DNA of 47,599 bases, taken from contig JBBRLB010000035.1 in assembly GCA_038231575.1 (NCBI GenBank), forward strand, positions 1 to 47,599, written 5' to 3'. Numbering within the stretch: position 1 is the first letter of the stretch; each line of letters opens with the position of its first letter. Source of the DNA: CAITWF01 sp038231575 (GTDB lineage Bacteria > Verrucomicrobiota > Verrucomicrobiia > Opitutales > Opitutaceae). The notes under the pieces are model-generated. The model was given only the letters and a program-made list of their open reading frames with translations, searched no databases and was not told the origin of the DNA. Positions 32,203 to 40,340 of this stretch are shown here, piece by piece. A program made the position numbers and the translations under genes.

Positions 32203-34316
32203 AGATCGCCCGACGTGTGCGGCTTTCGCTCGGGGCGCTTGCGCTCAGCTTGGTTTTGCCCACCGCCCGCGCCGACGACGGCTATCGGCTCTGGCTCCGT
32301 TACGATCGGATTGGTGACGAACAGCTTCGTGCCGACTACTCCGCCGCGGCGACGAGTCTGGTGCTGGCAACGCCGACGGGCACTGATTCGCCGACTGTGA
32401 CCGCCGCCCGCGACGAACTGACGTCCGCTCTGCGCGGCCTGATCGCCGCGGAGGCGAAGATTACCCTCACCAAAGCCGCCACCGACATTCCATTGGGTGC
32501 GGAGGCCTTCGCCATCCAGAGTCGCAACGGCACGGTGACCATTACTGGCGGCAGCGACGTGGCCGTCCTCTATGGCACATTCGCCCTCTTGCGACGCATC
32601 CAGCTTAACCAGCCACTTGACCATCTCGAGATCCGCGATGCGCCGAGGATCGCGCGTCGGATGCTCAACCACTGGGACAATCTCAACGGCTCGATCGAGC
32701 GCGGCTACGCCGGCAAGTCGCTCTGGAAATGGGACGAGCTGCCCGCGACGATCGATCCGCGCTACCGCGATTACGCGCGGGCTTGTGCCTCGATCGGCAT
32801 CAACGGTCTCACCCCCACCAACGTGAACGCCAACATCACGTTCCTCACGCCCGACTATCTCAAGAAAATCGCGGCACTCGCCGGTGTGTTCCGGCCCTAC
32901 GGCATCCGCGTGTATCTCACGGTGCGCTTCAGCTCGCCGGTCGAACTCGGCAAATTAAAAACCGCCGATCCGCTCGACGCCGACGTGATCAAATGGTGGA
33001 AGGACAAGACCGACGAAATCTACCGTGCGATTCCCGACTTCGGCGGTTACCTCGTGAAGGCCAACTCCGAAGGCCAGCCCGGTCCGCAAACCTATAAGCG
33101 CTCGCACGCTGAGGGCGCGAACGTGCTCGCCGACGCCATCGCGCCGCACCGCGGCATCGTGATCTGGCGCGCGTTTGTTTACGACGCCGACGTCAAGGAC
33201 GACCGCGCGAAGCAGGCCTACAGCGAGTTCACGCCGCTCGACGGCAAGTTCCGCGACAACGTCGTCGTGCAGGTAAAGAACGGCCCGATCGATTTCATGC
33301 CGCGCGAGCCGTTTCACCCGCTCTTCGGCGCGATGCCGAAGACGCCCCTCGCGCTCGAGGTGCAAGTCACGCAGGAATACAATGGCGGCTCCAGTGAACT
33401 CTGCTTCCTCGCGCCGATGTGGAAGGAAGTGCTCGACGCCGACACCTTCCGCCCCGCCGCCGGCTCGACCGTCGCGCACGTGATCGACGGCCGCATCGAT
33501 CATCACGCGCTCACCGTCATCGCCGGCGTCGCCAACACCGGCTCCGATCGCAATTGGAACGGCAATCACCTCGCCGCCGCCAACTGGTATGCGTTCGGCC
33601 GACTGGCGTGGGATCACTCGCTCACGACCGCGCAGATCGCCGACGAGTGGACGCGTGCGACGTTCACCGACGACGCCCGCGCCGTCTCCACCATCACCTC
33701 GATGCTCCTCGCCTCGCGTGAGGCGGTCGTGAACTACTCAATGCCGCTCAGCCTGCACCACATCATGGCGAGCAGTCACCACCAAGGCCCGGGCCCGTGG
33801 GTCGGCAACATGTCCCGCCCCGACTGGAATCCCACCTACTATCACCGCGCCGACGCGTCGGGCCTCGGCTTCGATCGCACCACCACCGGCTCTAACGCTC
33901 TCGGTCAATACGCCCCTGAGGTCGCATCACGCTGGGCCAACCTCGCGACATGCCCCGACGAATTTCTTCTCTGGTTTCATCATCTGCCATGGGACTTCAA
34001 AATGCGCTCCGGAAAAACGCTTTGGGACGAACTCTGCGCGCACTACCAGTCTGGCGTCGACACCGTGCGCGGTTGGCGAAAATCCTGGGCCTCGGTCGGC
34101 GGCACGATCGACGACGAACGTTTCAAGTCCGTGTCCGCGCTGCTCGCCCGCCAGGAACACGAGGCCCGCATCTGGCGCGACTCGTGCACGCAATATTTCG
34201 CGACGTTCGCGAAACGCCCGCTGCCGTCCGAATACGAGGCGCCCGAGCATCCGTTGGATTTCTACCGGAAGCTGCCGGCGCCGTTCACGGCGGCGAATCC
34301 GCCAGGCGCCAAGTGA
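32199..34316 (+). CDS. GH67 alpha-glucuronidase, secreted
   Basis: This 705-residue protein has a signal peptide (about 1-26, LGALALSLVLPTARADD). A GH67 N-terminal domain follows (to about 140), then the TIM barrel with HWDNLNGSIERGYAGKSLWKW near 165 and FGGYLVKANSEGQPGP. E291 in NSEGQPGP fits the general acid of GH67 (E292 in the Cellvibrio enzyme). The C-terminal helical domain has SLHHIMASSHHQGPGPW and LWFHHLPWDFKMRSGKTLW. GH67 enzymes remove (4-O-methyl-)glucuronic acid from the non-reducing end of xylo-oligosaccharides. The signal peptide puts this one in the periplasm or outside the cell. The gene overlaps the symporter stop as ATGA. Confidence 0.95.
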   Translation: MKIARRVRLSLGALALSLVLPTARADDGYRLWLRYDRIGDEQLRADYSAAATSLVLATPTGTDSPTVTAARDELTSALRGLIAAEAKITLTKAATDIPLGAEAFAIQSRNGTVTITGGSDVAVLYGTFALLRRIQLNQPLDHLEIRDAPRIARRMLNHWDNLNGSIERGYAGKSLWKWDELPATIDPRYRDYARACASIGINGLTPTNVNANITFLTPDYLKKIAALAGVFRPYGIRVYLTVRFSSPVELGKLKTADPLDADVIKWWKDKTDEIYRAIPDFGGYLVKANSEGQPGPQTYKRSHAEGANVLADAIAPHRGIVIWRAFVYDADVKDDRAKQAYSEFTPLDGKFRDNVVVQVKNGPIDFMPREPFHPLFGAMPKTPLALEVQVTQEYNGGSSELCFLAPMWKEVLDADTFRPAAGSTVAHVIDGRIDHHALTVIAGVANTGSDRNWNGNHLAAANWYAFGRLAWDHSLTTAQIADEWTRATFTDDARAVSTITSMLLASREAVVNYSMPLSLHHIMASSHHQGPGPWVGNMSRPDWNPTYYHRADASGLGFDRTTTGSNALGQYAPEVASRWANLATCPDEFLLWFHHLPWDFKMRSGKTLWDELCAHYQSGVDTVRGWRKSWASVGGTIDDERFKSVSALLARQEHEARIWRDSCTQYFATFAKRPLPSEYEAPEHPLDFYRKLPAPFTAANPPGAK

Positions 34317-34329
34317 ACAGATTCCGTCG

Positions 34330-34623
34330 CTAACGTCCCAAACCGGTTAAGGGATGACGCGCCGTGTGAATGATGCTTAGGAATTCCACCAGGTCCTCAT
34401 CGGAGCGAATCCGGTAGCGGATCGTGTAGCGAAAGCGGGGTAGAATGTAGCGGCGAACGTCATGAAACGTCGGCCGCCACGTGGCCGGATTTTGCATGAT
34501 CAGCTCGACGGCTGATTCCGCCTCATCGAGAAAGAGGCGTCCGTAATCACGGCGTTGTTGTTCCAAATATCGTGCCGCGTCGACCAATTCGGTCTCAAAC
34601 GCGGGATGATACCACCGCCTCAT
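34330..34623 (-). CDS. RelE/ParE-type toxin
   Basis: This 97-residue protein has the RelE/ParE fold pattern: WYHPAFETELVDAARYLEQQ at the N-terminus, then helix-turn-helix, and terminal strands reading RRYILPRFRYTIRYRI and VEFLSIIHTARHP. Such toxins cut mRNA on the ribosome or inhibit gyrase; the branch cannot be told here. Its ATG overlaps the upstream antitoxin stop (TGATG, 34621-34625). It is convergent with the GH67 gene, with 13 bp between stops. Confidence 0.88.
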   Translation of the reverse strand: MRRWYHPAFETELVDAARYLEQQRRDYGRLFLDEAESAVELIMQNPATWRPTFHDVRRYILPRFRYTIRYRIRSDEDLVEFLSIIHTARHPLTGLGR

Positions 34624-34820
34624 CAGATCGCTGCGCGCGCGTTTCGAAAAACGTCCGCGTGCTGCTTGGGCTGCACGGTGCCGCGGGCGAGTTCATCGCT
34701 GCGCGCAAGAGCGACCGAATCGGCGGTTTCTTCGTCCAGCTCAGCAAGGCGAGCGCGGACTTCGTCGCGCTCTGCCGCTGTGAGCTTCTCCAGCTCGCTG
34801 ATGATTTCGGCTTTGCTCAT
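34623..34820 (-). CDS. antitoxin of the RelE/ParE-type pair (addiction module component)
   Basis: This 65-residue protein is mostly helical: MSKAEIISELEKLTAAERDEV, then RARLAELDEE. This matches the short 'addiction module component' antitoxins that precede ParE-like toxins. The frame opens upstream to 34898, but the ATG at 34820 gives the normal length and N-terminus. It is coupled to the toxin by a TGATG overlap and would neutralise it by direct binding. Confidence 0.75.
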   Translation of the reverse strand: MSKAEIISELEKLTAAERDEVRARLAELDEETADSVALARSDELARGTVQPKQHADVFRNARAAI

Positions 34821-34924
34821 GCTATGGACGCTACGCAGGAGTATAAAATTTCCAAGGTTAGAAGTGACGCCGGTAACTTGCTGGCGGGAAAATATCACAC
34901 TACACGAGTGGAAGGTCCATTGCT

Positions 34925-35455
34925 TTAGATCCGCACGTTTTGCCCAACCTGGCGATAGACTGTCTCATCGAGATGTCGCGCGACGATCGTTACGGCTCGC
35001 ACCAAGCGGTCTCGCGCAAGGCTCGGATGATTACTCCCCTCAGTGGCATGCGCTGTCGCTTGTGAGGCGCCTTTCCAAACTTGCGCGAGGAGCTGCGCCT
35101 CTTCGCCGTCCAACGGAAAATATCGGCCGCCTGGCAAGTCGCAGATGTCTACGTCAAACTCTTGGGTCGGCTGTGTTCCGTTCTCTGTTGCGCGACGGCG
35201 ACCCGACGACATTGGCCTCGCGTCGCCGTTGCCTGTGACACCGATGGATTCAATCAACCAGCGAATGGCGGAGTGCCGCCCCTCCCAGATTGCCATGTCA
35301 TTCCAAAACGCTTCGGTCTTCTGGCGCATTTCTTCGGACTCGACCGTCTGCAGCAACTGCGAAACTAGCATTGTTCCGGCCACCGACGCACGAAGTCGGT
35401 GAGGAATATTCTGCGTGAGCCACTCGTGTTGTTTCTGGGGATCATCGAGCTTCAT
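34925..35455 (-). CDS. hypothetical protein, 176 residues
   Basis: I do not recognise a family. The protein is soluble and mostly helical by composition, with no cysteines that suggest metal binding except one. Its N-terminus reads MKLDDPQKQHEWLTQNIPHRL, and a basic, glycine-poor linker lies in the middle (SSGRRRATENG). The ATG overlaps the aldose-epimerase stop as ATGA (35452-35455), which argues that it is translated. Its base composition is less GC-rich than its neighbours, which may point to recent arrival with the nearby toxin-antitoxin pair. Confidence 0.6.
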   Translation of the reverse strand: MKLDDPQKQHEWLTQNIPHRLRASVAGTMLVSQLLQTVESEEMRQKTEAFWNDMAIWEGRHSAIRWLIESIGVTGNGDARPMSSGRRRATENGTQPTQEFDVDICDLPGGRYFPLDGEEAQLLAQVWKGASQATAHATEGSNHPSLARDRLVRAVTIVARHLDETVYRQVGQNVRI

Positions 35456-36570
35456 TTTGCTTGAGCCGATTGCATCGCCGAAAACCGAAACTCCGTCGTG
35501 CTCGAAAAGGTTTCGCCGGGGCGGAGGACGGTGGTCGGAAAATTCGGGTGGTGGATCGAGTCGGGGTAGTGCTGGGTCTCGAGGCAGAAGAAGCCAAAGC
35601 GATTTTTAGCGGACGCGGCGTCGAGCGGGCTCGTGTAGAGCTGCACGCCGGGCTGAGTCGTCCAGACTTCCAGCGCGCGGCCGGATTTCGGATCGGCGAT
35701 GTGCGCGGCGCGGACGAGGCCCGGGCCACTGCGGTTGATCACAAAATTGTGGTCGTAGCGTTTGCCGGCGCCGAGTTGCGCGACGCGGGCGCCGAGCGCA
35801 TTGGCTTTCGTGAAATCCAGCGGCGTGTTTTTGGCGGCGCTGAATTCGCCCGTAGGAATCAGCGCGGTATCGGCGGCCGTGGTGGTGTCGGCGTTAATCG
35901 CGAGAACGTAGTCGGTCACGTCGCCTTCGCCGGTGAGATTGAAATAGGCGTGGTTGGTGAGGTTGACGATCGTCGGCTTATCCGTCGTCGCGGCGTAGTC
36001 GATCCGCAGGGTGTTGTTGTCGGTGAGCGTGTAGGTGACAGTCACGACGAGTTTACCGGGAAACCCTTCCTCGCCGTCGGCACTCGTGTAGGTAAGCCGG
36101 AGCGCGGTGCCGGAAGCGGCGTCGACGGGCTGCGCCGACCAAATGACTTTGGCGAAACCCTTCACGCCGCCGTGGATGGTGTGCGGCTTGGCGTTGGCGG
36201 CGAGGGCGTAGTCATGGCCGTCGAGCGTGAAGCTGGCGTTGGCGATGCGGTTCGCGACGCGACCGATGATCGCGGCGGCCTGTGGGAAACCGCGCTTGTA
36301 GTTTTCCTCGGAGAACGTCGCCTGCCGCACGACATGTGCGAGTTCGCCCTTGTCGTTGGGGATGGCGAGATCGGCGAGGATGGCGCCGTAGGTGATGATC
36401 TTCGCGGTCGCCTGGTGCTTGTTCGTGAGCGTGTAGGCGTCGATCGTGGCGCCATCAGCCGCGCGACCGAAGAGTTCGTGCGCAACGGTCGGAGCGGCGG
36501 CGTGCGCGGTCAATGAGGAGGCGAGCGCGAGGAGGGTGGGGAAGAGAAGGGAGCAGCGGCGAGAGAGCAT
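35452..36570 (-). CDS. aldose 1-epimerase (mutarotase), secreted
   Basis: This 372-residue protein has a signal peptide (LLFPTLLALASSLTAHAAA). The GalM-type beta-sandwich follows: ITYGAILADLAIPNDKG, GRVANRIANASFTLDG (substrate arginine), NAKPHTIHGGVKGF with the catalytic-site histidine, NLTNHAYFNL with the second histidine, and the general base in CLETQHYPDS (the E of LETQ). It interconverts alpha and beta anomers of free sugars, and the signal peptide suggests periplasmic action. It is transcribed after the TolB-like gene and coupled to the hypothetical protein. Confidence 0.9.
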   Translation of the reverse strand: MLSRRCSLLFPTLLALASSLTAHAAAPTVAHELFGRAADGATIDAYTLTNKHQATAKIITYGAILADLAIPNDKGELAHVVRQATFSEENYKRGFPQAAAIIGRVANRIANASFTLDGHDYALAANAKPHTIHGGVKGFAKVIWSAQPVDAASGTALRLTYTSADGEEGFPGKLVVTVTYTLTDNNTLRIDYAATTDKPTIVNLTNHAYFNLTGEGDVTDYVLAINADTTTAADTALIPTGEFSAAKNTPLDFTKANALGARVAQLGAGKRYDHNFVINRSGPGLVRAAHIADPKSGRALEVWTTQPGVQLYTSPLDAASAKNRFGFFCLETQHYPDSIHHPNFPTTVLRPGETFSSTTEFRFSAMQSAQAK

Positions 36571-36630
36571 GGGGTAGGGCGACGCTGCACGATTCAAGCG
36601 AGGCATCAAGCAGGGCGCGACTTGGTGATC

Positions 36631-36691
36631 AAAGGTGGGGAAACCTGTCACCCATAGCCCGGGACGCTACCCGGAGAGCCGTCCCGACCTT
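36631..36691. repeat. partial inverted repeat, AGGTGGGG...GGCTCTCCGG type
   Basis: AAAGGTGGGG at 36631-36640 and CCGGAGAGCCGTCCCGACCT at 36671-36690 are outer parts of the same element family as 12143-12247. The inner parts are degenerate. The element lies directly after the stop codon of the TolB-like gene and before the epimerase gene. Confidence 0.5.
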
Positions 36692-38256
36692 CAAGGCATC
36701 GCGCTGTTGCTGACGAACGCGATTCGCCGGCTGTCCGGCGCCCATGACGGCACGTTGATGGTGCCTTGGCCGCCATAGAGATAGGCGATCACTTTCGACG
36801 GGCCGCCCTCGATCGGCATTAGGCAGAGATAACAGTGCCGGTAGTAAGGATGATCTTCCGGGGCGACGTCCTGCGGGAACGCGATGTAGGCGATCCATTT
36901 TCCGTCGGGCGAGAGGTGCGGGAACCAGTTGTTCAACTCGTCGTGCGAGATCTGCTCGGGGTCGCTGCCGTCGGGCTTCATTCGCCAGAGTTGCATCGGG
37001 CCGCCGGCACGCGTGGTGTTGAAATAGATCCATTTGCCGTCGGGCGAAAATTCGGGGCCATCGCTGCGGCCCGGGCCGGCGCCAAGTTTGATTTCGTCAC
37101 CGCTGCCGTCGGCGAGGATTTTGTAGATGTCGTATTTGTCGGGGCCGGTGGGGTTGGACGCTTCTTTTCGGCCGCCGGCGTAGACGAGCCATTTGCCGTC
37201 GGGCGACCAGCCGTGAAAATACGACGGCGTATTTTTCGTGACGAGCCGCGGCTTGCCACCGGTCGCGGGCAGCACGTAGACCGCCGAGCGGTTATTGGTC
37301 TCGGGGCCCTGATGCGAGATGCCGAGCATCTTGCCGTCGAAGGAGAGCACGTGGTCGTTGTTGTTCTTCGTCGCGAAATCGGTGTCGAACGGCTGCGGCG
37401 TGCGCGTCGCGAGATCGAATTTGCGGAGGACGCCCCAGCCGGCGGCGCGGCCACTGACATTGTAGAGCAGCGCGAGGCCGTCGTGCGTCCAGTTCGGCGC
37501 TTCGAATGGCTCGGCGGAATAGTAGAGCGATTCGAGCCGGCCCGTGAACACGTTGAGCACCTCGAGCCGGCTGCCGATAAAATCACGATACGGCGTGAAG
37601 CCGGGCTTCACCGGCTTGATGATCCGCACGTCGCGAAACACGGCCGATTCTTTGATGCTGGCCTCGTGCGAGCAGAGGAAGAGGCCGACGAGCACGTCGT
37701 CGCCGAGTTCGAAATCCTTTAGCTCGACCGACACGAATGGTTCGCCGTAGTGCGCACCGGAAAAAATATAAGTTTTACCCCGCCGCTCAAACTGCAGCAC
37801 CTCGACTCCGGCGATCGGCAGCTCGATCTGCTCCGTGATCGCGCCCTTGGTCCGGCGGAATTGGAGGGAGGTGAGCTTGTGTTCGCCGTGTTCGCAGGCG
37901 TCGGCGTAGGGCGCGTCGTCGTCGAGATTCGGGCGGACCATGATGCCGACCTTGCGGTGCGCGATCACCCCGGGCCCGAGAAATTCGACGCGCGTGCGGA
38001 TGATGAAGTCGCCGTTCAGCTTTTTCCACGCGAACTGAAACTCGTCGCGCTTCGCCCAGATGTTGGCGCCGCCGGCCGAGAGGAGATATTCCTGCCGGAC
38101 TTCGTCATAGCTCGCCGCGCCGGCGAGCTGCGGGTTGCCGACGTCGGCGTGATCATCGAACGCGCCGACCGGCGAGGCGGCCCACGAGGCCGCCGGCGAA
38201 AGCGCGAGCGAGGCAAGGGCGGACATGAGCAGAAGGGGGCGAGGGGGTTTTTTCAT
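36691..38256 (-). CDS. secreted TolB-like beta-propeller protein with N-terminal lectin-like domain
   Basis: This 521-residue protein has a signal peptide (about 1-27, ending SWAAS). A domain of about 190 residues resembles concanavalin/DUF1349-type lectin folds (FAWKKLNGDFIIRTRVEFLGPG, ...KVGIMVRPNL). It is followed by PD40/TolB-type propeller repeats: GWSPDGKWLVYAGG, EFSPDGKWIYFNTT, HLSPDGKWIAYI and SWAPDSRRIAFVSN. These proteins bind partners or polysaccharide outside the cytoplasm; the substrate is not known. A LacI-type palindrome and a minus-strand -10-like box lie about 110-130 bp upstream. Confidence 0.85.
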   Translation of the reverse strand: MKKPPRPLLLMSALASLALSPAASWAASPVGAFDDHADVGNPQLAGAASYDEVRQEYLLSAGGANIWAKRDEFQFAWKKLNGDFIIRTRVEFLGPGVIAHRKVGIMVRPNLDDDAPYADACEHGEHKLTSLQFRRTKGAITEQIELPIAGVEVLQFERRGKTYIFSGAHYGEPFVSVELKDFELGDDVLVGLFLCSHEASIKESAVFRDVRIIKPVKPGFTPYRDFIGSRLEVLNVFTGRLESLYYSAEPFEAPNWTHDGLALLYNVSGRAAGWGVLRKFDLATRTPQPFDTDFATKNNNDHVLSFDGKMLGISHQGPETNNRSAVYVLPATGGKPRLVTKNTPSYFHGWSPDGKWLVYAGGRKEASNPTGPDKYDIYKILADGSGDEIKLGAGPGRSDGPEFSPDGKWIYFNTTRAGGPMQLWRMKPDGSDPEQISHDELNNWFPHLSPDGKWIAYIAFPQDVAPEDHPYYRHCYLCLMPIEGGPSKVIAYLYGGQGTINVPSWAPDSRRIAFVSNSAMP

Positions 38257-38268
38257 GGGGCGAAAAGC

Positions 38269-38318
38269 TGTAGGCCCGGCCGCAGGCCGGACACAACCGG
38301 CCAGCGGCCGGTTCTACA
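38269..38318. repeat. palindromic element, TGTAGGCCCGGCCGC type
   Basis: The arms 38269-38290 (TGTAGGCCCGGCCGCAGGCC with GG) and 38297-38318 are complementary apart from about three positions, with a 6-bp loop. The element lies in the leader of the TolB-like gene, 13 bp from its start codon. A hairpin so close to the start could affect translation. Confidence 0.8.
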
Positions 38319-38364
38319 TCAAAGAGGTTGCCGACAGCGTGGGGGCGCGAGGCGGCACCGCAAA

Positions 38365-38388
38365 AATATAATCGCGCTAACGTTAGTG
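38365..38388 (-). promoter_or_regulatory. LacI/GalR-type operator with -10 box
   Basis: CTAACGTTAG (38377-38386) is a perfect 10-bp palindrome with a central CG, flanked by C and G that also pair (38375/38388). This is the usual form of a LacI/GalR-family operator. On the minus strand it is followed by TATATT (38365-38370), a good -10 box. The operator therefore lies between -35 and -10 of a promoter that would serve the TolB-like and epimerase genes. The LacI-type regulator at 29476-30555 is one candidate, but others in the genome could act. Confidence 0.45.
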
Positions 38389-38445
38389 TGGGCCGGGGCT
38401 GCGGCGGCTTGCCGCAGGGCTCGTCGGAGGGACGCCGATGTCACT

Positions 38446-39219
38446 TCAGAATCCCATGCTCACGCCCCCATCGACCGGCATCACGGCGCCGGTGATGAAC
38501 TTCGCGGCGGGCGAGGTGAGGTAGACCGCCGCCCAGCCGACGTCTTCAGGATCGCCGAGGCGCGCCATCGGCGTGCGGCTGATGATTTTGCTTTTGCGGT
38601 TCGGATCGCCGGCGAACGCCTGGCGCGACATCGCGGTGTCGATCCAGCCCGGGGCGATGGCGTTGACGCGCACGTTGTGCGGCGAGAGCTCGGTGGCCAT
38701 CGTGCGAATCATGCCGATCATCGCGGATTTCGCGGCGGCGTAGGCGACGACGAGCGGGATGCCAAATAGGGAGGCCATCGACGCCATGTAAATCACGCTG
38801 CCGTGCTTGCGCTCGATCATGCCGGGAAGCACGGCCTGCGAGAGCGCGTGCGCCCCAAAGATGTGCGTGCCCATCACCTCCTGCAGTTCGGCCGGAGTGG
38901 TTTCAATCGCGGGCTTCTTGAGATGCTTGCCCGCGTTGTTGACGAGACAGGTGACCGGGCCGTGCTCGCGGGTGAGGCGCTCGATGAGCGCGGGGGCGGC
39001 ATCGAATTTTGTGATATCGTGCACGACATACGAGGCGCGATCGCCGAGGCCGCGGACGGCGTCGGCGAGTTCGGTCTCGCGGCGCCCGATGAGCGTGACG
39101 CGCGCGCCGGCCGCATGCATCGCCCTCGCGACAGCGAGACCGATGCCGGTGCCGCCGCCGGTGATGAGCGCGTGTTCGCCGCGCAGCGAGAAAACTTCGG
39201 GAAAGGACGGATGTTTCAT
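38446..39219 (-). CDS. short-chain dehydrogenase/reductase (SDR), gluconate 5-dehydrogenase-like
   Basis: This 257-residue classical SDR has TGGGTGIG at 20-27, NNAG at 94-97, and the catalytic S147/S150, Y160 and K164 (YAAAK). The cofactor is NAD(P)H; R46 after strand 2 (LIGRRE) suggests NADPH. It resembles gluconate 5-dehydrogenase/2-keto-3-deoxygluconate-type SDRs, but the substrate is not determined by these motifs. The neighbours handle uronic acids, so a hexonate or keto-sugar substrate is a reasonable guess. The start at 39219 is typical in length. Confidence 0.85.
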   Translation of the reverse strand: MKHPSFPEVFSLRGEHALITGGGTGIGLAVARAMHAAGARVTLIGRRETELADAVRGLGDRASYVVHDITKFDAAPALIERLTREHGPVTCLVNNAGKHLKKPAIETTPAELQEVMGTHIFGAHALSQAVLPGMIERKHGSVIYMASMASLFGIPLVVAYAAAKSAMIGMIRTMATELSPHNVRVNAIAPGWIDTAMSRQAFAGDPNRKSKIISRTPMARLGDPEDVGWAAVYLTSPAAKFITGAVMPVDGGVSMGF

Positions 39220-39245
39220 GGCTGAATTCGGAAGACGGGCAGACT

Positions 39246-39329
39246 AACCACGGATGAACACGGATCGACACGAATGGCCATGAGCGATGACGCTGCGCGA
39301 TCCGGTTTTATCCGTGTTCATCCCTGGTT
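39246..39329. repeat. inverted repeat, AACCACGGATGAACACGGAT type
   Basis: The arms 39246-39265 (AACCACGGATGAACACGGAT) and 39310-39329 are inverted copies with one mismatch and a 44-bp loop. The element fills most of the 113-bp gap between the homocysteine methyltransferase and SDR genes. It resembles the widespread 'AACCACGGATgAACACGGAT' intergenic repeats seen in environmental Gram-negative genomes (from memory). Confidence 0.8.
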
Positions 39330-39332
39330 GTT

Positions 39333-40241
39333 TTAAGCGCGATTGAACTGATCAACTTGCGCGCGGATCGCGCGGGTGTGATCGGGCGTGCTGCCGCAGC
39401 AGGAGCCCACGATGTTGACGCCGGCGGCGAGCGCGTCGGGCACACCGGCGGCCATGTCGGCAGGGAGCTGTTTGTAGACGGCCTTGAGATTTTCGAGGAC
39501 GGGCAGGCCGGCGTTTGGCTGCACCATGATCGGGAGCGGGCACGTCTGGCGGTATTCGCGCGCGACCTTGGCGGCTCCGATCATGTCCATGCCGGTGCCA
39601 CAGTTCAGCGCCACGATGTGGGCGCCGCGCTGGGCGACGAATGCGGCGGCCCTCTCCGGCGTCACGCCCATCATCGTCACGTAGAACGTCTGGTCCATCG
39701 AGAGATCATAGGCGAGCGAAGCGATGATGCTCGGCGCGCCCGCGGCCTTGGCGGCATCGATCGCGAGGCCGAGTTCCTCAAGCCCGGTTTGCGTCTCGAT
39801 GATGATCGCATCGACGCCACCGGTGACGAGCGCGGCACACTGTTCCTGGAGCGCAGCGAGCGCATCGGCTTCGGTGAGATCGCCGTAGGGCTCGAGCAAC
39901 GCGCCGAGTGGGCCGACGTCGCCGAGCACGTAACCGTCGCGGGCGCCGAAGGCCTCGCGCGTGATGCGGGCGCCGGCGGCGTTGATTGCGGCGAGATCTT
40001 TTTCGTGGCCGTGACGGCGCAGCATGATGCGACTGCCGCCAAACGTGTTGGTGATGATGCAATCGGCCCCGGCCTCGGCGTAGCGCTGCTGGATCGCGAG
40101 CACGCGCTCGGGATGGGTGAGATTCCACGCTTCGCCGCACGCGCCGGACTCGAGCCCGGCGAGGAAAAGTTGGGTGCCCATCGCGCCGTCGCCGACGAGG
40201 CGGCGTTCGAGGACGATTTCGTGGAGGAGTTTTTTGGCCAT
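39333..40241 (-). CDS. homocysteine S-methyltransferase domain protein (split MetH, Hcy part)
   Basis: This 302-residue protein has a Hcy-binding (PF02574) TIM barrel: LVGDGAMGTQLFLAGL near 16-31, and zinc ligands C214 (ALNCGTGMD), C281 and C282 (GSCCGSTPDHTRAIR). It lacks the folate, cobalamin and activation domains of MetH. It would transfer a methyl group to homocysteine from a methyl-corrinoid protein, or, like BHMT/MmuM enzymes, from betaine or S-methylmethionine. Nearby lie a pterin-binding methyltransferase and a MetF-MetV fusion, so the corrinoid route is favoured. A half repeat (about 40256-40290) precedes it. Confidence 0.88.
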   Translation of the reverse strand: MAKKLLHEIVLERRLVGDGAMGTQLFLAGLESGACGEAWNLTHPERVLAIQQRYAEAGADCIITNTFGGSRIMLRRHGHEKDLAAINAAGARITREAFGARDGYVLGDVGPLGALLEPYGDLTEADALAALQEQCAALVTGGVDAIIIETQTGLEELGLAIDAAKAAGAPSIIASLAYDLSMDQTFYVTMMGVTPERAAAFVAQRGAHIVALNCGTGMDMIGAAKVAREYRQTCPLPIMVQPNAGLPVLENLKAVYKQLPADMAAGVPDALAAGVNIVGSCCGSTPDHTRAIRAQVDQFNRA

Positions 40242-40340
40242 GATAATTAGGGTGCCCGCGAAGGGACGCGAATGAAGGCGAATTCGTTCGGGCCTTGGGC
40301 TTGGGTTGAGTGGTGGTGGTTCCTGGAGGAAATTCTCGCC

